The notes under the pieces are model-generated. The model was not told the origin of the DNA and ran no database searches. It saw nothing but the letters and a program-made list of their open reading frames with translations. From an uncultured Collinsella sp. (GTDB lineage Bacteria; Actinomycetota; Coriobacteriia; Coriobacteriales; Coriobacteriaceae), in assembly GCA_900550205.1 (NCBI GenBank), contig URRJ01000120.1, positions 1 through 5,360 of the forward strand: 5,360 nt of DNA. The letters are read 5' to 3'. This document shows positions 1-4,762 of this stretch, one piece after another. How positions within the stretch are numbered: the first letter of the stretch is position 1; each line of letters opens with the position of its first letter. Both the position numbers and the translations under genes were made by a program.

Positions 1-2398
1 CGCCCGTGTCGGCGAGTTTTCCGGTCGAGCCCTTGCTCTTGTTACCGCCGCCGTTCTTGTCGGCGCCGTCTGCGTTGGCGCCGGTACCGGTGCCGGCGCC
101 GGTGCCGGTGCCGCCCGCGTTGCCCGAGGCTGCAACGGTAAAGCTTGCGGCTCCGTCGCTGGCGAGCGTGTAGTTCTGCGCCGCGTCGCCCAAGAGACCG
201 TTCACGCGCACCCAGTACGTTCCTGCGGCAAATGTTTCGCCCTCGGCCATTGCCGTGCCCGGAGCGCCGTCCGCGTCGTGCACAAACTCGAGCTGGGCCG
301 TGCAGGCATCGGTTTCGAGCTTGCCCTCGAGTGATGCCGCAATCTTGGCGCGCACGTTTTCGCCGGCCTTAAGGCCTTCGAGTCCCTCAAAATGGGGCGT
401 CAGCGCGCGTGGATCGATATCGATGGGCACAGAGCCCTGCAGCCCCGTAACGGTCTCGTTGCCCAGGGCGTCGACATCCACGTATTCAATGGCAAACGCA
501 TGGCCCGAAGCTGTCGCGTTGAGCGCGTTGCTGCTGTCGGCAAGGCGGAAATGACCCTCGCCAACGGTCTTGCCATCCTGGAATGAGGCATCGCTCAGCG
601 AGTCGCCGTACGTCATGCGCATGCGGGTCGGGAGATGGTACGGGAGATAGTACGAAGCCGCCTGCTTGTGCTCCGTATCGTAATTGCGTTGGTAGATGCT
701 CCGGGCCAGTGCCGAATCGACAAAGTCGGACGCGATAATGCCAACGTGCTTGAGGCAATCTGACTTTGTTTTATCGCTGCCGCTGGGATTGATGTACTGG
801 CTCTTGTACAGATGCTCGTTGACCACTCGCGCCGCGGTAAAAGGATTGCTTCCTTGTTTGTAATTCGTGCAACTGGTGTAGTTGATAGACCAGCAGCGTT
901 CCAGGACTTGCACCTTGGCGCCAACATTGTCCTCGACGTCCACCTTGTTGCGCGTGAGATTGGTCGTCTCTCGCAGCGCCATATCGACCCAGCTAATCTT
1001 GTCGGTTCCGGTGCATTCAAAATGGTCCTGGGCGTATACCTTGGTGCAATAGGGCTCTTTGTCGCCCGCATTGCCCGTAGTCTCAAAGCCTCGCGCGTCT
1101 TGGACGAGGCACATCGACTGCCCGGAATGCGCCTTGATTTTGTCGTCCCATTGGGTGAGATCGAGGCCCCACGTGTGGCTGCTTACGCTGTTGCCGGCGA
1201 GTACAAATCGACGCAGCAGGACGATCTTTCCGCGCACCTCGTTCAGTGTGGGGATTCGGCTCGACGTGTAGAACAGATCGGGATTATCGTGCATAACCTT
1301 GGCGAAAGCCGTCGTAACGCTTTCGTCGGTAGCCTCGTCGTTGCCTCGTGACGCAAGCATGATGAGCGCTTCTGATGGGTTTTCGTTCAAAAATGTTTTG
1401 AAGTAGTCGATGACATTGGAGAGATGCATAAAGCCCCCGTCTTTTTTGAGCAAGTAGCATCTTCCATGGTCGATACCGGGGTCGCCGTTCTCGTCGTTCC
1501 TTCCGAGTCGGATATCAAAATAGCGAATGCCTTCGAGCAACTGCGTGGGGATGTAATCCTGCTGGCACTTTGCTTGTGAGGATTGGGGCTCGGTGTCGTT
1601 GTCCACGCTGCAGGTGCCCGAATCATGCGTGCCCGGGATGCTCAGCTCGTCGAGGTATTTGTTGCCGTCGACGTGGCTCATCCAACATGGTCCGTCGACG
1701 TAGCTGCTATACGTGGTCCAGTCGATGCTGCTAACTGTGGCATTGGTCTTGTCCATGCTGTAGCCGACAAGCTCGAGCTCCCACGGAATGCTCTTACTCT
1801 TATGGCAGATCTTATTGTTGTCCTGGTCTTTGCCGTCCTTTTCTATGGCCAGGTACTTAATGTCTTTTTTCTCGGTTTCTTTCTCGACCGTGCGGTCTCG
1901 GATGATATAGGTTCCGTTTGATTGACGCTCGAACGCAAAAGCGCGGCTGGGCTTGTTGTCATACTCGCCGCCCCATACGTGGATGACCTTTCCATCTTTG
2001 TCCGAGTCGTCGTCGACCGACCAAATGCTGTAGCCCGTCTTTTTATGCTCTTCGAAATTGAGCAAGGTGCGGATAGCATACCAGTTTGTATCGTCATTCT
2101 TGGTCGTTACGTTCTCAAGGATGAGCTTGCTGGACGTGCCGTCGTTAAACAGGTGGCAGACGTTGCCGCGAACGTTGCCGTCTTGGTTGACGCTCGCGGT
2201 GCGAAAATAGCCCGCGGGGCGAAGGCGAATGACGAAATTGTCGAGGCTGTCCGACGGTGCGGGTGTGTTGTCTGCAAATGCCGCTCGCAGGGGAATGCCC
2301 GGCGCTGCGGTTTCGGGCAGGCTTGCAAGCGGCGACAACGCCGCGAGTCCAAGGCCCAGCGTAAACGCTCGGCGACTGATGGCATGATGTTCGGTCAT
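1..2398 (-). CDS. Tat-exported, sortase-anchored phosphatidylinositol-specific phospholipase C (3' end beyond window)
   Basis: I translated the full minus-strand frame: 799 codons, no stop, running off the left edge. Residues 1-42 are a twin-arginine signal (SRRAF at 8-12, hydrophobic 13-27, likely cleavage after AFA at 40-42). Residues 55-215 look like a ricin-type beta-trefoil (WYAIR, GYSIW, KYLAI, WELELV); this is inferred. The PI-PLC X-type barrel spans about 235-575: LSIPGTHDSGT with His258, IRYFDIRLGR with Arg297, GIDHGRCYL with His311, NPSEALIM at 340-347, GKIVLLRRF, and the closing strand GIIASDF. His258, Arg297 and His311 match Bacillus cereus PI-PLC His32, Arg69 and His82, the general base, substrate-binding Arg and general acid. 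The family cleaves phosphatidylinositol, and often GPI anchors, into diacylglycerol and a cyclic inositol phosphate. A beta-rich domain (about 610-755) and a Gly-Thr-Gly-Ala linker lead to LADTG at 795-799, so the missing part is probably only a membrane helix and basic tail. Native substrate is unknown. Confidence 0.93.
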   Translation of the reverse strand, partial: MTEHHAISRRAFTLGLGLAALSPLASLPETAAPGIPLRAAFADNTPAPSDSLDNFVIRLRPAGYFRTASVNQDGNVRGNVCHLFNDGTSSKLILENVTTKNDDTNWYAIRTLLNFEEHKKTGYSIWSVDDDSDKDGKVIHVWGGEYDNKPSRAFAFERQSNGTYIIRDRTVEKETEKKDIKYLAIEKDGKDQDNNKICHKSKSIPWELELVGYSMDKTNATVSSIDWTTYSSYVDGPCWMSHVDGNKYLDELSIPGTHDSGTCSVDNDTEPQSSQAKCQQDYIPTQLLEGIRYFDIRLGRNDENGDPGIDHGRCYLLKKDGGFMHLSNVIDYFKTFLNENPSEALIMLASRGNDEATDESVTTAFAKVMHDNPDLFYTSSRIPTLNEVRGKIVLLRRFVLAGNSVSSHTWGLDLTQWDDKIKAHSGQSMCLVQDARGFETTGNAGDKEPYCTKVYAQDHFECTGTDKISWVDMALRETTNLTRNKVDVEDNVGAKVQVLERCWSINYTSCTNYKQGSNPFTAARVVNEHLYKSQYINPSGSDKTKSDCLKHVGIIASDFVDSALARSIYQRNYDTEHKQAASYYLPYHLPTRMRMTYGDSLSDASFQDGKTVGEGHFRLADSSNALNATASGHAFAIEYVDVDALGNETVTGLQGSVPIDIDPRALTPHFEGLEGLKAGENVRAKIAASLEGKLETDACTAQLEFVHDADGAPGTAMAEGETFAAGTYWVRVNGLLGDAAQNYTLASDGAASFTVAASGNAGGTGTGAGTGTGANADGADKNGGGNKSKGSTGKLADTG
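77..112 (-). repeat. Six tandem GGYRCC hexamers in the PI-PLC wall-spanning linker
   Basis: Six consecutive 6-bp units occur: GGCGCC, GGTACC, GGTGCC, GGCGCC, GGTGCC, GGTGCC. They lie in frame with the PI-PLC gene and encode the alternating Gly-Thr / Gly-Ala linker just before the sorting motif. Gain or loss of units would keep the frame and only change linker length. Such low-complexity linkers are typical of the wall-spanning part of sortase substrates. Confidence 0.8.
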
Positions 2399-2400
2399 AA

Positions 2401-2407
2401 CTCCTCC
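2401..2407 (-). promoter_or_regulatory. Ribosome binding site that sets the PI-PLC start
   Basis: On the minus strand this reads GGAGGAG and ends two bases before the ATG at 2398; its GGAGG core is four bases from the ATG. An in-frame ATG lies 12 codons upstream at 2434, but it has no comparable site and sits almost on the predicted transcription start. Starting at 2398 also puts the twin arginines at residues 9-10, a normal place for a Tat signal. Confidence 0.75.
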
Positions 2408-2441
2408 ATTCGCAGGGTGCGGTAATGCGCTCATTTTGGTC

Positions 2442-2472
2442 ACTATACTGCCCGGATGTTTAAAGGTGTCGG
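2442..2472 (-). promoter_or_regulatory. Candidate sigma-70-type promoter for the PI-PLC gene
   Basis: The minus strand has TATAGT (2447 to 2442), five of six matches to the -10 consensus. CCGACA (2472 to 2467) is a weak -35 at a long 19-bp spacing. Transcription would begin near 2435, giving a leader of about 37 bases that contains the GGAGGAG site. The -10 is reasonable and the -35 is poor, so this is a candidate only. Confidence 0.35.
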
Positions 2473-2603
2473 CTTAAATTGTGTGCGCGGCGCTATAAAT
2501 CGGCGGGCGGACGTGTTTGGGTGCTTGCCTATTTGTGCTGCTACCGCGCTGGGGGTGGTTTTGCCGCCCGGCACCCTCGCGTTCGCCGGCTATCGGCATA
2601 AGA
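2473..2603. other. Intergenic spacer without recognisable gene
   Basis: This stretch lies between the PI-PLC promoter region and the terminator of the lipoprotein gene. It is GC-rich apart from an AT-rich patch around 2470-2500, which includes a plus-strand TATAAA at 2494-2499. No believable coding frame with a ribosome binding site was found on either strand. Upstream control sites for the PI-PLC gene could lie here, but none is identifiable. Confidence 0.5.
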
Positions 2604-2633
2604 AAGGGAGGGTCGGTTTACCGGCCCTCCCTT
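2604..2633 (-). terminator. Rho-independent terminator of the lipoprotein gene
   Basis: The arms 2604-2616 and 2621-2633 form a 13-position stem around a four-base loop. Nine outer pairs (AAGGGAGGG with CCCTCCCTT) and three inner pairs are perfect. The remaining position (2613/2624) is an A-C mismatch in minus-strand RNA and a U-G wobble in plus-strand RNA. On the minus strand the stem runs into TTTCTTAT, a fair U-tract, about 70 bases past the lipoprotein stop. The plus-strand side has no T-run, so the minus direction is favoured. Confidence 0.75.
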
Positions 2634-2703
2634 AGTACGAAACGCTGGGGCACCGCCGCTTGTTGGCACTGCGCTCGTGTTTTTCGTTACGCTCGCGAGT
2701 CGC

Positions 2704-3297
2704 TTAGCGCTTAATCTCGATATCGTCGAGCTTAACATCCATGGCCTCGGTCTTGGCCTTGGCGATGTCGTCGGCAAATTCCAGAGACTTCATCATGGTC
2801 TCGACGGCGTCCTTGTGCTCCTCGACGTTGTCGATGCGCACGTAGACGCTGCCGCCGCCTGCTTCGGTGAAGTACTCAGTCGTCACGCCGCCCGAGTGTG
2901 TATAGGAAGCGTTGCGCCAAGTCTTGCCGTTGTACTTGACGGGGTCATTCTCGGTCCACTCAAAGCTGGCATTCCACTTTGCCTCGTAGTCGAACAGCTC
3001 GTCAGCGTTCTTGTCAGAGTCGAAGACAGGGATGAAGCGGTCGCTGGCGTGCTCGCTCTCGGTGAACTTAAACTGGGCCCTATCGGCGGTGTCGCCGGCA
3101 ACGTCGGTGATCTCGACGCCCTCGGGGACCTCGACCTTAAACCAAATGAAGTCGGTCCTCATATCCACGGCTGGCTTTTCCGCGCCGCCGCCACCGCCAC
3201 TGCCGGTAGCGCCGCCGCTGCCACCGCAGCCCACCAGGGCAACTGCGGCAAAGAGACTGATGCAGAGGGTGAGAATCGCAAAGGTCTTCTTTTTCAT
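2704..3297 (-). CDS. Small Gly-rich-linker lipoprotein of unknown function
   Basis: The product is 197 residues. The N-terminus has MKKK, a hydrophobic stretch (5-22) and a lipobox LVGC at 21-24, so Cys24 should be lipidated and the protein held on the outer face of the membrane. A Gly/Ser linker (25-39) follows. The globular part (about 48-177) has one Trp-containing beta-strand pattern after another: WFKVEVPEG at 52-60, NGKTWRNASY at 123-132, TTEYFTE at 139-145 and VYVRIDN at 151-157, then a helix ending in MMKSLEF at 168-174. A charged tail closes the protein. Minus-strand GGAGG lies eight bases before the ATG, a strong start signal. The pattern resembles the C-terminal domain of the divergent zinc-ribbon protein at 3738-4577; a shared fold is inferred, not shown. 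I do not recognise a named family. The gene appears to be a single-gene unit with its own terminator at 2604-2633. Confidence 0.9.
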   Translation of the reverse strand: MKKKTFAILTLCISLFAAVALVGCGGSGGATGSGGGGGAEKPAVDMRTDFIWFKVEVPEGVEITDVAGDTADRAQFKFTESEHASDRFIPVFDSDKNADELFDYEAKWNASFEWTENDPVKYNGKTWRNASYTHSGGVTTEYFTEAGGGSVYVRIDNVEEHKDAVETMMKSLEFADDIAKAKTEAMDVKLDDIEIKR

Positions 3298-3370
3298 GGT
3301 CGTGTCCTCCTCGATCTGTAACCGCCCATGGATTACCTGCCTTTACTGTACGCGTGGACGGCTCGCTAGG

Positions 3371-3388
3371 GTGGGCCATGTGTCCCAT
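3371..3388. repeat. Imperfect dyad repeat, copy 1 (GTGGGCCATGTGTCCCAT)
   Basis: This 18-base element differs by one base from the one at 3573-3590. Its core TGGGCCATGTGTCCCA is partly self-complementary (six of eight positions pair). It lies about 75 bp upstream of the lipoprotein start, where a regulator could bind. It may equally be an intergenic repeat without regulatory role. Confidence 0.6.
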
Positions 3389-3401
3389 TCTGAGGGCCGG
3401 A

Positions 3402-3437
3402 TTTGCGCCGTTAAGTGGCAATATGTCCGGGCGCAAA
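3402..3437. other. Inverted repeat with 8-bp arms in the divergent intergenic region
   Basis: TTTGCGCC at 3402-3409 pairs perfectly with GGCGCAAA at 3430-3437 around a 20-base loop. The loop contains GTGGCAATATGTCC, a degenerate relative of the dyad repeats at 3371-3388 and 3573-3590. The right arm overlaps the U-tract of the neighbouring minus-strand terminator-like hairpin at 3441-3469, so the two structures may compete or act in series in a minus-strand RNA. No known RNA family was recognised. Confidence 0.45.
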
Positions 3438-3440
3438 AGA

Positions 3441-3469
3441 GGGGAGGGCCGATGTTGTCGGCCCTCCCC
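3441..3469 (-). terminator. Strong terminator-like hairpin upstream of the lipoprotein gene
   Basis: GGGGAGGGCCGA (3441-3452) and TCGGCCCTCCCC (3458-3469) form a perfect 12-bp stem with a five-base loop. On the minus strand it is followed by TCTTTT, as expected of an intrinsic terminator; the plus side has no T-run. No minus-strand gene is visible between here and 3737. It would therefore end an unannotated leftward RNA or act as an attenuator in a long lipoprotein leader. Its arms closely match the terminator at 2604-2633. Confidence 0.55.
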
Positions 3470-3572
3470 GGGGTTGGGTGCCCGTTGTTTTAATGGGGCG
3501 TTCGTGCGGGCGTGCGCGAACACGGATGGAGTCTTGTATGCCCCAGCTTGTGCTGCCCGGGAGTCTCGAAAG

Positions 3573-3590
3573 GTGGGCCATATGTCCCAT
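3573..3590. repeat. Imperfect dyad repeat, copy 2 (GTGGGCCATATGTCCCAT)
   Basis: This is the more symmetrical of the two copies: in TGGGCCATATGTCCCA seven of eight positions pair across the centre. It sits about 150 bp upstream of the zinc-ribbon gene and 202 bp from copy 1 in the same orientation. The shared half-site TGTCCCAT also makes up the stem of the terminator at 4674-4713. Confidence 0.6.
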
Positions 3591-3604
3591 GTTTGCGTGT
3601 GCGG

Positions 3605-3645
3605 GCTTGCCGCAGGGTGGGCCTGACGCTGGGCAAGCGTGCGGC
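3605..3645. other. GC-rich segment with alternative hairpins
   Basis: Two mutually exclusive pairings are visible. One joins GCTTGCC (3605-3611) with GGCAAGC (3632-3638). The other joins GCCGCA (3609-3614) with TGCGGC (3640-3645) and can stack on ACGC (3626-3629) with GCGT (3637-3640), the two stems sharing base 3640. No T-run follows on either strand. The predicted plus-strand transcription start lies downstream near 3707, so this would be DNA structure or chance unless a longer RNA exists. Confidence 0.3.
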
Positions 3646-3662
3646 TTGGTTGATGCTCCCAA

Positions 3663-3674
3663 TGTTGCGCAACA
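3663..3674. promoter_or_regulatory. Perfect 12-bp palindrome TGTTGCGCAACA, possible operator
   Basis: The sequence equals its own reverse complement. It lies 20 bp before the candidate -10 box (3695-3700) of the zinc-ribbon gene, covering the place of a -35 element. A dimeric regulator binding here could repress or activate that promoter. A 12-bp palindrome is expected about once by chance in a window this long, so position is the main argument. Confidence 0.35.
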
Positions 3675-3694
3675 GCGATGCCGGCTTAAGGTTT

Positions 3695-3700
3695 TAGACT
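3695..3700 (+). promoter_or_regulatory. Candidate -10 element for the zinc-ribbon gene
   Basis: TAGACT at 3695-3700 lies 37 bp before the ATG at 3738 and is identical to the -10 box proposed at 4649-4654. No good -35 hexamer is present at 16-18 bp; that position is partly occupied by the TGTTGCGCAACA palindrome, which could suggest activator dependence. Confidence 0.35.
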
Positions 3701-3737
3701 TGGCTGTGACAAAAGCTAAACCACGAAAGGTCGAACG

Positions 3738-4577
3738 ATGTTCTGTCAAAAATGCGGACAGCAAGTGCCTGATGGATCGACGTTTTGTACGCACTGTGGG
3801 GCTTCGCTGGTTGGCGGTTCCGTGCCGACGCCTACGGGCGCTGGTTCTTCCTCTGCCCCGTGCCTGACCCAATCGATGCCGCCGGTCGCGCCTGCGCCTC
3901 AAAAGCCCAAGAGCAAGGCACCGATCATCATTGCTGTGGCATGTGCCGCTGTGGTCCTCATCGGGGGCGGCACGGTGTTTGCGCTTACGGTGCTCAACGG
4001 GTCAAAGAGCTCCGGCACGCAGATTTCGGTGATCGATACCGGGCCTTCGGACGAGAAAGATTCTTCTGCCAAGAAGAAGAGCGACAAGTCCAAGGACAAA
4101 GAGTCTTCGTCATCGGATGACGAGGCCGTTCCCGAGGACGAGTCGGCATACTACGGCTCGGGCGATTCGGACGATTACCTGACCGACGTGCATACGTACA
4201 CGAACGACATGCATCCTTATAGCATGTCGATTCCCAATCGCTTTGAGATGGAAGATACTCCCAGCGGCAGCAGCACAAGGTACGAGGATCCGGAGACAGG
4301 TTTTGTGATCAGCCTGTCTGGCTACGTCAACGTTAACGACGAAACTGCACACGAGATGTTTGTCGATAAGGACACCTCGGGCAAGGCCGACCTCTATACC
4401 GCGGAGGGCGACAACTGGTACGTGGTTTCGTGGCGCGAGGGCGACACAATCATTTACGAAAAGACGATTGTCACGGACTCGACGGTTGCTACGGCGCATT
4501 TGGAGTACTCGACTGCAAACCGCGACATGGGGTCGAAGGTTATCGATACGCTGCTGCCGACGTTCCAGGTGGACTAG
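3738..4577 (+). CDS. Zinc-ribbon, single-pass membrane protein with extracytoplasmic beta-rich domain
   Basis: The product is 279 residues. Residues 1-21 form a four-Cys zinc ribbon: CxxC at 3/6 and CxxC at 17/20 in the common FCQKCG ... FCTHCG layout. A Pro/Ser/Ala-rich linker (28-60) precedes one transmembrane helix (about 62-86, starting APIIIAVACAAVV). With basic residues K56, K58 and K60 before it, the ribbon should face the cytoplasm. A highly charged Ser/Asp/Lys spacer (100-146) leads to a C-terminal domain (about 152-279) with YSMSIPNRFE, DNWYVVSW and IIYEKTIV strands and a final helix VIDTLLPTF. AAAGG seven bases before the ATG supports the start. Such proteins are widespread in Gram-positive bacteria and mostly uncharacterised; a sensor or envelope role is a guess. 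The C-terminal domain resembles the globular part of the divergently transcribed lipoprotein at 2704-3297. Confidence 0.92.
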   Translation: MFCQKCGQQVPDGSTFCTHCGASLVGGSVPTPTGAGSSSAPCLTQSMPPVAPAPQKPKSKAPIIIAVACAAVVLIGGGTVFALTVLNGSKSSGTQISVIDTGPSDEKDSSAKKKSDKSKDKESSSSDDEAVPEDESAYYGSGDSDDYLTDVHTYTNDMHPYSMSIPNRFEMEDTPSGSSTRYEDPETGFVISLSGYVNVNDETAHEMFVDKDTSGKADLYTAEGDNWYVVSWREGDTIIYEKTIVTDSTVATAHLEYSTANRDMGSKVIDTLLPTFQVD

Positions 4578-4595
4578 GCAGCTGTGTCTATAGCC

Positions 4596-4618
4596 GGCAA
4601 TCGGAAACGCCGATAGCC
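4596..4618 (+). other. Hairpin in the 3' untranslated region of the zinc-ribbon gene
   Basis: GGCAATCGG (4596-4604) pairs with CCGATAGCC (4610-4618) over nine positions with one A-A mismatch and a five-base loop. It begins 19 bases after the stop codon. No T-run follows directly, so it is not a classical terminator. It may stabilise the mRNA end or be a decayed terminator. Confidence 0.4.
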
Positions 4619-4625
4619 AGAGCTC

Positions 4626-4654
4626 CTGACAGTCTTTGTCTTATGGGCTAGACT
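4626..4654 (+). promoter_or_regulatory. Sigma-70-type promoter ahead of the cyclodeaminase-family gene
   Basis: CTGACA (4626-4631, five of six to TTGACA) is followed at exactly 17 bp by TAGACT (4649-4654, four of six to TATAAT). Transcription would start near 4661, about 100 bases before the ATG at 4763. It lies upstream of the terminator at 4674-4713, so the terminator would sit inside the leader of this transcript. Confidence 0.55.
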
Positions 4655-4673
4655 GGCTTGGACAAGATCGATG

Positions 4674-4713
4674 AATGGGACAACCGCTTCCTGGCGTCGT
4701 TGTCCCATTTTTT
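4674..4713 (+). terminator. Rho-independent terminator (or leader attenuator)
   Basis: AATGGGACAAC (4674-4684) and GTTGTCCCATT (4699-4709) form a perfect 11-bp stem. Three further pairs (CGC 4685-4687 with GCG 4694-4696) can form across a two-base bulge. Six T's cover 4708-4713, with TTAT just beyond. It lies about 97 bases after the zinc-ribbon stop and would end that transcript. Because a good promoter precedes it at 4626-4654, it could also control read-through into the gene at 4763. Confidence 0.8.
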
Positions 4714-4762
4714 ATTATGCGTGCGGCCCGTGGTGGCCGGCGCGGTGGGCAGAGGTGTTTCG

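Noticed and set aside
812..1351. Plus-strand open frame of 179 codons
   Set aside because: It lies wholly antisense to the catalytic part of the PI-PLC gene, whose translation carries clear family motifs. The plus-strand frame has no recognisable domain.
1922..2425. Plus-strand open frame of 167 codons
   Set aside because: It is antisense to the N-terminal half of the PI-PLC gene and ends in its upstream region. Low-complexity Arg/Ala composition marks it as a shadow of GC-rich codons.
2494..2499. Plus-strand TATAAA as a promoter
   Set aside because: No usable -35 hexamer lies 16-18 bp upstream, and there is no plus-strand gene downstream that it could serve.
2677..3321. Plus-strand open frame of 214 codons over the lipoprotein gene
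   Set aside because: The minus-strand frame has a signal peptide, lipobox and strong ribosome binding site. The plus frame contains an Ala/Thr-rich run that mirrors the Gly/Ser linker codons and shows no family features.
3452..3493. ATG preceded by GGGGAGGG, opening a 13-codon frame
   Set aside because: The apparent ribosome binding site is the left arm of the perfect hairpin 3441-3469 and would be buried in it. The peptide is very short and has no other support.
3298..3737. Possible CRISPR or insertion-element remnant because of repeated motifs
   Set aside because: There are only two near-exact 18-base copies with a 202-bp offset, with no regular spacers, no terminal inverted repeats at the region's edges and no transposase fragment.
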